A DNA stretch of 64,000 bases from Bradyrhizobium nitroreducens (GTDB lineage Bacteria; Pseudomonadota; Alphaproteobacteria; Rhizobiales; Xanthobacteraceae): assembly GCF_002776695.1 (NCBI RefSeq), contig NZ_LFJC01000003.1:7105494-7169493 (forward strand). The letters run 5' to 3'. Position 1 is the first letter of the stretch, and each line of letters opens with the position of its first letter. Shown here in pieces: positions 54,789 to 63,851 of this stretch. The notes beneath the pieces were generated by a model, which saw only the letters and a program-made list of their open reading frames with translations, was not told the origin of the DNA and did no database searches. Position numbers and translations under genes: made by a program.

Positions 54789-55961
54789 TTGAACATCCCG
54801 AGCATCGATTTCGATCTGGGCGAAGACATCGGCATGCTGCGCGATACGCTCCGCGCCTTCGTGGAGGCGGAGATCACCCCCCGCGCCGCCGAGATCGAGA
54901 AGGCCAATCTGTTTCCGGCGGACCTCTGGAAGCGCTTCGGCGACCTCGGTCTGCTCGGCATGACCGCACCGGAGCAATATGGCGGCTCGAGCATGGGCTA
55001 CCTCGCCCATATCGTCGCCATGGAGGAAATCTCGCGCGGCTCGGCCGCCGTGGGCCTGTCTTACGGCGCCCATTCCAACCTCTGCGTCAACCAGATTCGC
55101 CGCAACGGCAATGACGCGCAGCGCCAGCGCTATCTGCCGAAGCTGATCTCAGGGGAATATGTCGGCGCGCTCGCGATGTCGGAGCCGGGCGCCGGCTCCG
55201 ATGTGGTCTCGATGAAGCTGCGCGCCGACAAGCGCGGCGATCGCTACGTGCTCAACGGCTCGAAGATGTGGATCACCAATGGCGGCGACGCCGACGTGCT
55301 GGTGGTCTACGCCAAGACCGACCCCGAAGCCGGCCCGCGCGGCATGACCGCCTTCCTGGTCGAGAAGGGTTTCAAGGGCTTCACCCACGGCCAGCATCTC
55401 GACAAGCTCGGCATGCGCGGCTCCAACACCTATCCCTTGTTCTTCGACGAGTGCGAGGTGCCGGAGGAGAACGTGATGGGCAAGGTGGGCGAGGGCGTCA
55501 AGGTGCTGATGTCCGGCCTCGACTATGAGCGCGCGGTGCTCTCGGGCGGCCCGCTCGGGATCATGGCGGCGTGCATGGACGCTGTCGTGCCCTACATGCA
55601 CGAGCGCAAGCAGTTCGGCCAGCCGATCGGCGATTTCCAGCTGATGCAGGGCAAGCTCGCCGACATGTATGCGACCTGGCAGGCCACGCGCGCCTATGTC
55701 TATGCCGTCGGGCGCGCCTGCGACCGCGCCGATCACGCGCGCACCCTGCGCAAGGATGCCGCGGCGGCGATCCTCTATTCCGCGGAGAAGGCGACGTGGA
55801 TGGCCGGCGAGGCGATCCAGGCGCTGGGCGGCGTCGGCTACACATCCGAATTCCCGGTCGGGCGGCTCTGGCGCGATGCCAAGCTGTACGAGATCGGCGC
55901 CGGCACCTCCGAGGTCCGCCGTATGCTGATCGGCCGCGAGCTGATGGCCGAGACGGCGTAA
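54789..55961 (+). CDS. liuA: Isovaleryl-CoA dehydrogenase
   Basis: A 390-residue acyl-CoA dehydrogenase that oxidises isovaleryl-CoA to 3-methylcrotonyl-CoA with FAD, in leucine breakdown. FAD-binding blocks ALAMSEPGAGSDVVSMKL and MWITNGGDADVLVVYAKT are present. The catalytic base is expected at Glu247 (GLDYERAVLSGG), the place used by isovaleryl-CoA dehydrogenases instead of the position near the C-terminus used by short-chain enzymes. ETF-linked C-terminal helices and QALGGVGYTSEFP follow. The TTG start at 54789 is supported by GGGAGGAA about 7 bases upstream. It opens the operon with liuB, liuD and liuE. Confidence 0.93.
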   Translation: MNIPSIDFDLGEDIGMLRDTLRAFVEAEITPRAAEIEKANLFPADLWKRFGDLGLLGMTAPEQYGGSSMGYLAHIVAMEEISRGSAAVGLSYGAHSNLCVNQIRRNGNDAQRQRYLPKLISGEYVGALAMSEPGAGSDVVSMKLRADKRGDRYVLNGSKMWITNGGDADVLVVYAKTDPEAGPRGMTAFLVEKGFKGFTHGQHLDKLGMRGSNTYPLFFDECEVPEENVMGKVGEGVKVLMSGLDYERAVLSGGPLGIMAACMDAVVPYMHERKQFGQPIGDFQLMQGKLADMYATWQATRAYVYAVGRACDRADHARTLRKDAAAAILYSAEKATWMAGEAIQALGGVGYTSEFPVGRLWRDAKLYEIGAGTSEVRRMLIGRELMAETA

Positions 55962-55985
55962 AACCTTCACCTCATTGGAATCATC

Positions 55986-57590
55986 ATGCCGCTCCATTCC
56001 AGCATCGATCCGTCGTCATCAGATTTCGCGCGCAATTCCGAGGCCATGCGCGGCCTCGTCGCCGATTTGCGCGAAAAGCTCAGCCAGGTCGCCGGCGGCG
56101 GCGGCGAAGCCTCGCGCAACCGCCACACCTCGCGCGGCAAGATGCTGGCGCGCGAGCGCGTCGACCTCCTGGTCGATCCCGGCACCTCGTTCCTGGAGCT
56201 GTCGCCGCTGGCGGCCTACGGCCTCTATGGCGGCGACGTGCATTCGGCCAGCGTCGTCACCGGCGTGGGACGCATCGCGGGCCGCGAATGCGTCATCGTC
56301 GCCAACGATGCCACGATCAAGGGCGGCACTTACTATCCCATGACCGTGAAGAAGCATCTTCGTGCGCAGGACATCGCGCGGCAGAACAACCTTCCCTGCG
56401 TCTACATGGTCGATTCCGGCGGCGCCTTCCTGCCGCTGCAGGACGAGATCTTTCCGGACGAGCGGCACTTCGGCCGCATCTTCTACAACCAGGCGCAGAT
56501 GTCCTCAGCTGGCATTCCGCAGATCGCGATCGTGATGGGCTCCTGCACCGCCGGCGGCGCCTATGTCCCCGCGATGTCGGACGAGAGCATTATCGTGCGT
56601 AACCAGGGCACCATCTTCCTCGGCGGCCCGCCGCTGGTGAAGGCCGCGACCGGCGAGGTCGTGAGCGCCGAGGAACTCGGCGGCGCCGACGTGCATTCGC
56701 GTCAGTCGGGCGTCACGGACCACTACGCCCAGAACGATGCGCATGCGATCGGCATTGCCCGGCGCATCGTCGGCACGCTGAAGCCGAAGGTCGCGCCGAA
56801 CCTCAACATGCACCCACCGCGCGATCCGCTGTTCGCGGCGGAGGAGATCTACGGCGTGGTGCCGGTCGACGGTCGCAAGCCCTTCGACGTGCGCGACATC
56901 ATCGCCCGCGTCGTCGACGGCTCCGAGTTCGACGAGTTCAAGAAGCTCTATGGCACGACGCTGGTGTGCGGCTTCGCCCACATCTGGGGCTATCCGGTCG
57001 GCATCATCGCCAACAACGGCATTCTGTTCAGTGAGAGCTCGCTGAAGGGCGCGCATTTCATCGAGCTGTGCTGCCAGCGCGGTATTCCGCTGGTGTTCCT
57101 GCAGAACATCACCGGGTTCATGGTGGGCAAGAAATACGAGGCCGGCGGCATCGCGCGCGACGGCGCCAAGCTGGTGACGGCCGTTGCGACCGCCTCGGTG
57201 CCCAAATTCACCGTCGTGATCGGCGGCTCCTATGGGGCCGGCAATTACGGCATGTGCGGCCGCGCCTACTCGCCGCGCTTCCTGTGGATGTGGCCGAATG
57301 CGCGCATCTCGGTGATGGGCGGCGAGCAGGCCTCGATGGTGCTGAGCCAGGTCCGCCGCGACAACATCGAGGCCAAGGGCGACAGCTGGTCGAAGGAAGA
57401 GGAAGACAAATTCCGCGAGCCCATCCGCGCGCAATATGAAAGCCAGGGGCATCCTTATTACGCGACCGCGCGCCTGTGGGACGACGGCGTGATCGACCCG
57501 GCCGACACGCGTCTCGTGCTTGGCCTCGGCCTCTCGGCGGCGTCGAATGCGCCGATCGAACCGACGAAATTCGGCCTGTTCAGGATGTGA
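55986..57590 (+). CDS. liuB: 3-Methylcrotonyl-CoA carboxylase, beta (carboxyltransferase) subunit
   Basis: A 534-residue carboxyltransferase subunit that moves CO2 from biotin to 3-methylcrotonyl-CoA. Crotonase-type halves are visible: N-terminal half with ARERVDLLVDPGTSFLEL, oxyanion segments MVDSGGAFLPLQDE and MGSCTAGGAYVPAMSDE, and C-terminal half with IGGSYGAGNYGMCGRAY and RDNIEAKGDSWSKEEE. ATG at 55986, 24 bases after liuA. It pairs with the biotin-containing subunit encoded directly after. Length matches MCC beta, longer than propionyl-CoA carboxylase-only types. Confidence 0.93.
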   Translation: MPLHSSIDPSSSDFARNSEAMRGLVADLREKLSQVAGGGGEASRNRHTSRGKMLARERVDLLVDPGTSFLELSPLAAYGLYGGDVHSASVVTGVGRIAGRECVIVANDATIKGGTYYPMTVKKHLRAQDIARQNNLPCVYMVDSGGAFLPLQDEIFPDERHFGRIFYNQAQMSSAGIPQIAIVMGSCTAGGAYVPAMSDESIIVRNQGTIFLGGPPLVKAATGEVVSAEELGGADVHSRQSGVTDHYAQNDAHAIGIARRIVGTLKPKVAPNLNMHPPRDPLFAAEEIYGVVPVDGRKPFDVRDIIARVVDGSEFDEFKKLYGTTLVCGFAHIWGYPVGIIANNGILFSESSLKGAHFIELCCQRGIPLVFLQNITGFMVGKKYEAGGIARDGAKLVTAVATASVPKFTVVIGGSYGAGNYGMCGRAYSPRFLWMWPNARISVMGGEQASMVLSQVRRDNIEAKGDSWSKEEEDKFREPIRAQYESQGHPYYATARLWDDGVIDPADTRLVLGLGLSAASNAPIEPTKFGLFRM

Positions 57591-57594
57591 TGCG

Positions 57595-59589
57595 ATGGAC
57601 CGCTCAAAGCTCTACCGCCGCTTTCGCACGCTCCTGATCGCCAACCGCGGCGAGATCGCCTGCCGCGTCATCCGCACCGCGCGTGCCATGGGCCTGCGCA
57701 CGGTTGCGGTCTATTCCGAGGCCGACCGCGACGCCATGCATGTCGCGCTCGCGGACGAGGCCGTGCTGCTCGGGCCGGCTCGTGCCCGCGACAGCTATCT
57801 CAATGTCGAGCGGCTGATCGAAGCTGCGAAGAAGACCGGCGCCGAGGCCGTCCATCCCGGCTACGGCTTCCTGTCGGAGAACGCCGAGTTCGCTCAAGCC
57901 TGTTACGATGCCGGCCTCGTCTTCGTCGGCCCGACTGCCGACATGATGAACGCAATGGGTTCGAAATCCGGCTCGAAGGCGCTGATGGAGAAGGCAGGGG
58001 TGCCGCTGGTGCCCGGCTATCACGGCGACGCGCAGGACGATGCGACGCTGGCGAAGGCGGCCGACAAGGTCGGCTTTCCGATCCTGGTGAAGGCGTCGGC
58101 CGGCGGCGGCGGCCGCGGCATGCGCATCGTGCGCTCGGCCGACGAGCTTGCGCCCGCCATCGTCAGCGCCAAGCGCGAGGCCAAGGCGGCGTTCGGCGAC
58201 GACCGTATGCTGATCGAAAAATATGTCGACAATCCCCGCCATATCGAGGTGCAGATCATCGGCGATAGCCACGGCAATCTCTTGTCGCTGTTCGAGCGCG
58301 AATGCACCTTGCAGCGCCGGCACCAGAAGGTGATCGAGGAGGCGCCGTCGCCGACGCTCAATGCTGCCCAGCGCGAGACCGTCTGCGCCGCCGCGCGCAA
58401 GGCGGCCGGAGCGGTGAACTATGTCGGCGCGGGCACCATCGAGTTCGTGTCCGACGGCAAGGACGTGTTCTTCATCGAGATGAACACGCGCCTGCAGGTC
58501 GAGCATCCCGTGACTGAATTGATCACTGGGATCGACCTCGTCGAGTGGCAGCTGCGCGTCGCCTTCGGCGAGGCGCTGCCGATGAAGCAGGATGAGATCA
58601 AGCTCAACGGCCATGCCGTCGAGGCGCGCGTCTACGCCGAAAACCCGACCAGGAATTTCATGCCGTCGGTCGGCAGGATCTCGACCTGGCGCCTGCCGTC
58701 GGAAACCGGCGGCCTGCGCATCGATGCGGGCTATCGCGAGGGCGACAGCGTCTCGCCCTATTACGACGCCATGCTCGCCAAGATGATCGCATGGGCGCCG
58801 ACGCGGGATGTCGCGATCGAGCGGCTGAACCGCGGGCTGGAGGAGTCCGACGTCCGCGGCATCGTCACCAACATCCCGTTCCTGTCGGCGCTGATGACGC
58901 ACCCGAAGGTGCGGAGCAATGCGATCGACACCGGCTTCATCGAGCGCGAGCTGGCGGTGCTGACGTCGGCCGCGCCGGCGCCCGGCGAGCTGGAGCTCTG
59001 CGCCGCCGTCGCCGCTGTGATCAACGAGGAACGGCGAGGTGAGGCGGGTTCGCCCTGGCAGACTTTCGGCTGGCAGCCTGTCGGCCGCCGCCGGCGCAGC
59101 TTCGCCTTTCGCGTCGGCCATGGGCCGGAGCAGAAGGTCACCCTGAACTATGGCAGCGGACCGTCGACGCTGGTGATCGGCGAGCGCGAGCTGGCGTTCA
59201 CGATCGCGGCGAAGCACGGCGGCTTCGACCTTACGCTGGACGGCGTCAAATCGTCGGTTGCGGCCGTGATCGACGGCCACGAGTTGTATTTGCGCACGCG
59301 CAACGGACGCTTCGACCTGCACTGGGTGGATCCGTTCGGCGGCGAGACCGAGGAGCAGACCGGCGCGGACAAGATCGCCGCGCCCTTGCCGGGCACGGTC
59401 GTCGCCGTGCTGGCCGAGGAGGGTGCCAAGCTCGAAAAAGGCGCGCCGATCCTCACGCTCGAAGTCATGAAGATGGAGCAGACGCTGCGGGCGCCCTATG
59501 CCGGCGTGCTGAAGTCGATCAAATGCAAGGTCGGCGACATCGTGCAGGAAGGCGTCGAACTCGCCGTGGTCGAACCTTTGGGGGAGTGA
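57595..59589 (+). CDS. liuD: 3-Methylcrotonyl-CoA carboxylase, alpha (biotin) subunit
   Basis: A 664-residue subunit with biotin carboxylase (LLIANRGEIACRVIRTAR, the ATP-binding loop KASAGGGGRGMRIV, and EMNTRLQVEHPVTE), a middle linker, and a C-terminal biotin carboxyl carrier domain with EVMKMEQT, in which Lys626 carries biotin. It carboxylates biotin with ATP and bicarbonate for liuB. ATG at 57595, 4 bases after the liuB stop. Together they form the alpha6-beta6 carboxylase of leucine degradation. Confidence 0.94.
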   Translation: MDRSKLYRRFRTLLIANRGEIACRVIRTARAMGLRTVAVYSEADRDAMHVALADEAVLLGPARARDSYLNVERLIEAAKKTGAEAVHPGYGFLSENAEFAQACYDAGLVFVGPTADMMNAMGSKSGSKALMEKAGVPLVPGYHGDAQDDATLAKAADKVGFPILVKASAGGGGRGMRIVRSADELAPAIVSAKREAKAAFGDDRMLIEKYVDNPRHIEVQIIGDSHGNLLSLFERECTLQRRHQKVIEEAPSPTLNAAQRETVCAAARKAAGAVNYVGAGTIEFVSDGKDVFFIEMNTRLQVEHPVTELITGIDLVEWQLRVAFGEALPMKQDEIKLNGHAVEARVYAENPTRNFMPSVGRISTWRLPSETGGLRIDAGYREGDSVSPYYDAMLAKMIAWAPTRDVAIERLNRGLEESDVRGIVTNIPFLSALMTHPKVRSNAIDTGFIERELAVLTSAAPAPGELELCAAVAAVINEERRGEAGSPWQTFGWQPVGRRRRSFAFRVGHGPEQKVTLNYGSGPSTLVIGERELAFTIAAKHGGFDLTLDGVKSSVAAVIDGHELYLRTRNGRFDLHWVDPFGGETEEQTGADKIAAPLPGTVVAVLAEEGAKLEKGAPILTLEVMKMEQTLRAPYAGVLKSIKCKVGDIVQEGVELAVVEPLGE

Positions 59590-59590
59590 C

Positions 59591-60502
59591 ATGAGCGCCG
59601 AGGTCCGCATCATCGAAATGGGGCCGCGCGATGGCCTCCAGAACGAGAAGACGCCCGTCAGCGTCGAGGCCCGCATTGCCTTCATCGAGGCGCTGGTCGG
59701 GGCCGGCCTCGATACGGTCGAGGTCGGTGCGTTCGTCTCGCCCAAGGCGATCCCGCAAATGGCAAGCTCGGACGCCGTGCTGCGCGGCGTCGCTTACGTC
59801 AAGGGCGCCGAGTTCCACGTGCTGGTGCCGAACGAGAAGGGTTATGACGCGGCCCGCGCCGCCGGCGCCAAGGTGGTCTCCGTTTTCGCTGCGGCCTCCG
59901 AGGGCTTTTCGCGGGCCAACATCAACTGCACGGTTGCGGAATCCATCGAGCGGTTCAAGCCGGTGCTGGCGCGGGCCAAGGCTGATGGCGTCAAGGTGCG
60001 CGGCTACATCTCCTGCGTGCTGGGTTGCCCGTTCGACGGCGAGATCAAGCCGACGGCGGTCGCCGATCTCGCGAACACGCTGTGGGATCTCGGCTGCTAC
60101 GAGATCTCGCTCGGCGATACCATCGGCGTCGGTACGCCAAGCAAGGCGAAAGAGATGTTGCGCGCGGTCGCAGCGAACATCCCGCCCGCAAAACTCGCGA
60201 TGCATTTTCACGACACCTACGGCCAGGCGCTCGCCAATCTCTATGCCGGGATGGAGGAGGGTGTCCGCGTCATCGACGCCGCCGCTGGCGGGCTTGGCGG
60301 CTGTCCCTACGCGCCGGGCGCGACCGGCAATGTCGCGACGGAGGACGTCGTCTACATGCTCGAAGGCATGGGCGTGAAGACGGGCGTGGATATGGAGAAG
60401 CTGCTCGCGGCCACCAACGCGATGAGCGCCGTGCTCGGCAAGCCGCCGGTCAGCCGCGTGGCGTCGGCGTTGAATGCGAAGAGGAAGCGGGCGGCTTCGT
60501 AA
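59591..60502 (+). CDS. liuE: Hydroxymethylglutaryl-CoA lyase
   Basis: A 303-residue lyase that splits HMG-CoA into acetoacetate and acetyl-CoA, the last step of leucine breakdown. The catalytic TIM-barrel motifs are GPRDGLQNEK at the N-terminus (metal-binding Asp), SCVLGCPFDG, HFHDTYGQAL and GGLGGCPYAPGATGNVATED with the HMGL signature cysteine. ATG at 59591 comes one base after the liuD stop, so expression is coupled. The operon has no methylglutaconyl-CoA hydratase gene (liuC) between liuD and liuE; it must lie elsewhere. Confidence 0.94.
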   Translation: MSAEVRIIEMGPRDGLQNEKTPVSVEARIAFIEALVGAGLDTVEVGAFVSPKAIPQMASSDAVLRGVAYVKGAEFHVLVPNEKGYDAARAAGAKVVSVFAAASEGFSRANINCTVAESIERFKPVLARAKADGVKVRGYISCVLGCPFDGEIKPTAVADLANTLWDLGCYEISLGDTIGVGTPSKAKEMLRAVAANIPPAKLAMHFHDTYGQALANLYAGMEEGVRVIDAAAGGLGGCPYAPGATGNVATEDVVYMLEGMGVKTGVDMEKLLAATNAMSAVLGKPPVSRVASALNAKRKRAAS

Positions 60503-60510
60503 GCTTCGGA

Positions 60511-60564
60511 GGGTGGGTTAGCTCTGTGACCGCGCGAAGCGCAATCACTCGGCGTAACCCACCC
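60511..60564. repeat. Short palindrome after liuE, GGGTGGGTTA family
   Basis: Exact inverted ends GGGTGGGTTA / TAACCCACCC, 34 bases apart, with an internal CGCGAAGCGC hairpin. It lies in the 76-base gap between convergent liuE and the DHDPS-family gene and could be the shared terminator. This element is a known short repeat type in rhizobial genomes. Confidence 0.7.
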
Positions 60565-60578
60565 GACGAGATCTTCGC

Positions 60579-61505
60579 TCAGGCCGCCTTCAGGCCGACA
60601 TCCGGCAGGCGCGGCCGGTTCTTGAGGGCCTTCGCCATCATGGCTTCGACTTCAGCCTTCTCCTGCGGCAGGAGCGCAAGGCGCGGCGGGCGGGTCAACG
60701 CGGTGCCGCGGCCCATGATGTGCTCGCACAGCTTGATGCACTGGACGAGGTCGGGGCGCGCATCGAGATGCAAGAGCGGCATGAACCACTCGTAGAGCGG
60801 CATCGCCTCGGCGAAGCGTCCGGCCCTGGCGAGGCGGAACAGCGTCTCGCCCTCACGCGGGAAGGCGTTCGACATGCCGGAGACCCAGCCCACCGCGCCC
60901 ATGGCGACGCTCTCGACGATGACGTCGTCGAGACCCGCGAACAGCACGAAACGGTCGCCGACCATGTTGCGGGTGTCGATGAAGCGGCGCGTATCGCCCG
61001 AGGAATCCTTGAAGCAGACGACGGTTTCGACGTCGGCGAGCGAGGCCAGGATGTCGGGGGTAACGTCGTTCTTGTAGATGGGCGGGTTGTTGTAGAGCAT
61101 GACGGGCAAATCGGTCGCAGAGGCAACGGCGCGGAAATGCGCGGCGGTCTCGTGCGGCTTGGACGAATAGACCAGGGCGGGCATCACCATCACGCCGTCG
61201 ATGCCGACGCGCGCGGCTTCCTTGGCGGTTTCGACCGCAAACGCCGTGGTGAATTCGGCGATGCCGCACAGCACGGGCACACGGCCGGCCGCAACCGACT
61301 TCGCCGTCTCCATGATTGCGACCTTCTCCTTGCGCTCCAGCGAGGTGTTCTCGCCGACCGAGCCGCAGACGATCAGGCCGGAGACGCCGTCGCGGATCAG
61401 CCCGTCCATCACCTTGGCGGTTGCGTCGATGTCGAGCGAGAGGTCGTCGTGGAATTGGGTGGTGACGGCCGGGAAGACGCCTTCCCAGGAAACGCGGCGG
61501 GGCAT
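60579..61505 (-). CDS. Dihydrodipicolinate synthase family lyase
   Basis: A 308-residue class-I aldolase-fold enzyme. The Schiff-base lysine is Lys166 (VVCFKDSSGD), the catalytic tyrosine Tyr138 (PVMLYNNPP), and the substrate loop is GSVGENTSL in place of the GTTGE of true lysine-pathway enzymes. A role in sugar-acid, hydroxyproline or N-acetylneuraminate-like breakdown is therefore likelier than lysine synthesis, though substrate is unknown. ATG at 61505. It is followed upstream in the same direction by TRAP transporter genes, with a 73-base gap, so the imported acid is probably its substrate or precursor. Confidence 0.88.
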   Translation of the reverse strand: MPRRVSWEGVFPAVTTQFHDDLSLDIDATAKVMDGLIRDGVSGLIVCGSVGENTSLERKEKVAIMETAKSVAAGRVPVLCGIAEFTTAFAVETAKEAARVGIDGVMVMPALVYSSKPHETAAHFRAVASATDLPVMLYNNPPIYKNDVTPDILASLADVETVVCFKDSSGDTRRFIDTRNMVGDRFVLFAGLDDVIVESVAMGAVGWVSGMSNAFPREGETLFRLARAGRFAEAMPLYEWFMPLLHLDARPDLVQCIKLCEHIMGRGTALTRPPRLALLPQEKAEVEAMMAKALKNRPRLPDVGLKAA

Positions 61506-61578
61506 GTTTTTTCTCCAGATGAAAAAGGCCGGCGGGGGGCTGGGGCCGCCGGCAGGTGTGAGGAGGTTGGCGGAAGGA

Positions 61579-62562
61579 TCAGAGGGTCGCGCCGACCTTG
61601 CGCAGCTCGGCGAGAACGGGAGCCTTGGGCAGCCAGATCTTGTCGAACTCGGCGATGACGGCCTCGGTGTCGCCGGCCGGAACCTGACGGATCGGGATCG
61701 GCGCGTTCTTGAAGTTCTCGATCAGCGCGGGCTCGTTGCCGGCGAGCTCGTCGATCTGCGCGTCCAGTGTCGACTTCACCAGCTTGGCGATCAGCTCGCG
61801 GTCGGCAGGCGGCAATGACTGCCAGACCCGGCCGGAGACGACGGCTGCCATCGGCATGAAGACAGCGTTCATCTGCAGGATCACCTTCGACACCTTGTCG
61901 AAGCGCTGGTTCCAGGAGAATTCCAGATCCGCCTCGAGGCCGTCGACCTGGCCGTTGGCCATGGCGTCGAACACCTGCGGTGTCGGAATGGGCGTCGGGG
62001 CAGCCCCCAGCGAGGAATAGAAATCGCGGTAGACCGGCGTCGGGTTGATGCGCAGCTTCATGCCCTTGATGTCGGCGAGCGAATTCAGGTCCTTGGACGA
62101 GAACACCGCGCGCATGCCGGTGATGCCCCAACCGAGGCCGATCGTGCCGGTCTCCTGCGGCAACACGTCGAACAGCTTCACGGCAGCCGGATGCCGCACG
62201 AACTTCGCCACCGCCGGCGTCGAGCGGACGATGTAGGGCGCGTTGATCGCCGCGATATGCGGCACGCGCGAGCCGAGCTCGGCGGCCTGGATGAACCCCA
62301 TATCGAGCGCGCCGGACTGCAATTGCTGCATCATCGCTGTCTCGTTGCCGAGCTGGCCGGAGTGGAACACGGTCAATGTCAGGCGACCGTTGGAGGCGGC
62401 CTTGAGATCGTCGCCGAACTTGAGCGCGGCCTTGTTCCAGGAATGACCGTTCGGCGTGATCAGGCCGAGGCGGAACTCCTTGGCCTGGGCCAGCGCCAGG
62501 GACGGTGCGAACACGGATGCGGCGGCACTGGCGGCGAGAAAGCGGCGACGTGAAAGCGGCAT
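61579..62562 (-). CDS. TRAP transporter substrate-binding protein (DctP-like)
   Basis: A 327-residue periplasmic binding protein. A signal with a twin-arginine-like SRRRFLAASAAAS is followed by FRLGLITPNGHSWNKAALKF at the N-terminus and the conserved basic segment KGMKLRINPTPVYRDFYSSL that binds the substrate carboxylate. ATG at 62562 is 23 bases after the DctM-like stop (62586). It delivers an organic acid to the TRAP membrane subunits. Confidence 0.92.
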   Translation of the reverse strand: MPLSRRRFLAASAAASVFAPSLALAQAKEFRLGLITPNGHSWNKAALKFGDDLKAASNGRLTLTVFHSGQLGNETAMMQQLQSGALDMGFIQAAELGSRVPHIAAINAPYIVRSTPAVAKFVRHPAAVKLFDVLPQETGTIGLGWGITGMRAVFSSKDLNSLADIKGMKLRINPTPVYRDFYSSLGAAPTPIPTPQVFDAMANGQVDGLEADLEFSWNQRFDKVSKVILQMNAVFMPMAAVVSGRVWQSLPPADRELIAKLVKSTLDAQIDELAGNEPALIENFKNAPIPIRQVPAGDTEAVIAEFDKIWLPKAPVLAELRKVGATL

Positions 62563-62585
62563 GGTCGGGCTCCTTTCGGATGGGC

Positions 62586-63851
62586 CTATTTGACGAGGAT
62601 CAGCGAGAGCGAGGGGTAGAGCGAGAGCAGCACCAGGAGGACGCAGGAGATGACGAAGAACGGCAGCGTCACCATGAACATCTTGCCCGGCTTGGCGCCG
62701 GTGACGGCGGCCGCGACGAAGAAGCAGAGCCCGACCGGCGGCGACAACAGGCCGAGCACGAGGTTGATCACCACGACGACGCCGAACTGGCGGGGATCGA
62801 TGTGATAGACCTCGGTGGCAACAGGCAGCAGGATCGGCACCGTCATGATCAGGCCGGGAATGCCGTCGATGACCGTGCCGATCACCAGCAGGATGACGTT
62901 GCAGATCAGCATGAAGCTGACGGGATCCTTGGCGGCGGTCTGGATCCAGGCGGCGGTCTCCTGCGGCACCTTGCCGAAGATCAGGACCCAGGAGAACACG
63001 GCGGCAGCCGCGACCAGGAACAGCACGATCGCCGAATAGATCGCGCTGCGCAGCATCATCTGCGGGAGCTGCGAGAATTCGAACTCCTTGGTCCAGAATT
63101 TTCCGACCAGGGCCGCGGCGACGGCGCCGACTGCGGCGGACTCCGTCGCGTTGGCAAGGCCGCCGAGGATGGTGCCGACAATGACGATCGGGATCAGCAG
63201 CGTCGGCGACGTCCGCAGGATCGTCATGACACGCTGGCGCGGCGTCTGATAGTCGGCACGGGGATAGTTGTAGATGTAGCCCATCAGCGCGATGACGAGG
63301 CAGAACATCACGGTCAGGATGACGCCCGGCACGATGCCGGCGATCAGCATGTCGCTGACCGAGACCTGCGCCAGCACGCTGTAGACCACGAACATCACCG
63401 AAGGCGGGATGATCGGGCCGAGCATGCCGCCATAGGCGGTGAGGCCGGCGGCGAAGGTCTTGTCGTAGCCCTTCTTCTCCATCTCCGGCACCATGATCTG
63501 GGCCATGATCGCGACCTGCGCGGTCGCCGATCCAAGGATCGAGGAGATGAACATGTTGGCGAGGATGTTGACGTAGGCGAGCCCGCCCTTGAGCGAGCCG
63601 ACGAACGCCATCGCCATGTCGACGATACGCCGCGTGATACCGCCGCCGTTCATGATCTCGCCGATCAGGATGAACAGCGGGATGGCGATCAAGCCGTAGC
63701 TGTCGACGCCGCCGAACAGCTGGAGCGGATAGGACTGGAACAGCACCGGATTGCCGGAGGCCGCGATATAGACGAGGCTGGCGAGGCAGAGGCAGAGGCC
63801 GATCGGCACGCCGACCAGCATGAAGGCCATGAAGGCTGCGGACGTGATCAT
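62586..63851 (-). CDS. TRAP transporter large permease (DctM-like)
   Basis: A 421-residue transporter subunit with about twelve hydrophobic segments. Typical features are the opening MITSAAFMAFMLVGVPIGL, the PLFILIGEIMNGGGITRRI and GMLGPIIPPSVMFVVYS segments, and VNLVLGLLSPPVGLCFFVA near the end. ATG at 63851 overlaps the small-subunit stop by one base (TGATG), so they are co-translated. It couples uptake to a sodium or proton gradient. Confidence 0.93.
   Translation of the reverse strand: MITSAAFMAFMLVGVPIGLCLCLASLVYIAASGNPVLFQSYPLQLFGGVDSYGLIAIPLFILIGEIMNGGGITRRIVDMAMAFVGSLKGGLAYVNILANMFISSILGSATAQVAIMAQIMVPEMEKKGYDKTFAAGLTAYGGMLGPIIPPSVMFVVYSVLAQVSVSDMLIAGIVPGVILTVMFCLVIALMGYIYNYPRADYQTPRQRVMTILRTSPTLLIPIVIVGTILGGLANATESAAVGAVAAALVGKFWTKEFEFSQLPQMMLRSAIYSAIVLFLVAAAAVFSWVLIFGKVPQETAAWIQTAAKDPVSFMLICNVILLVIGTVIDGIPGLIMTVPILLPVATEVYHIDPRQFGVVVVINLVLGLLSPPVGLCFFVAAAVTGAKPGKMFMVTLPFFVISCVLLVLLSLYPSLSLILVK

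Noticed and set aside
57604..59745. Long minus-strand frame opposite liuD (713 codons)
   Set aside because: It is the antisense of a fully recognisable biotin carboxylase subunit and has no family features.
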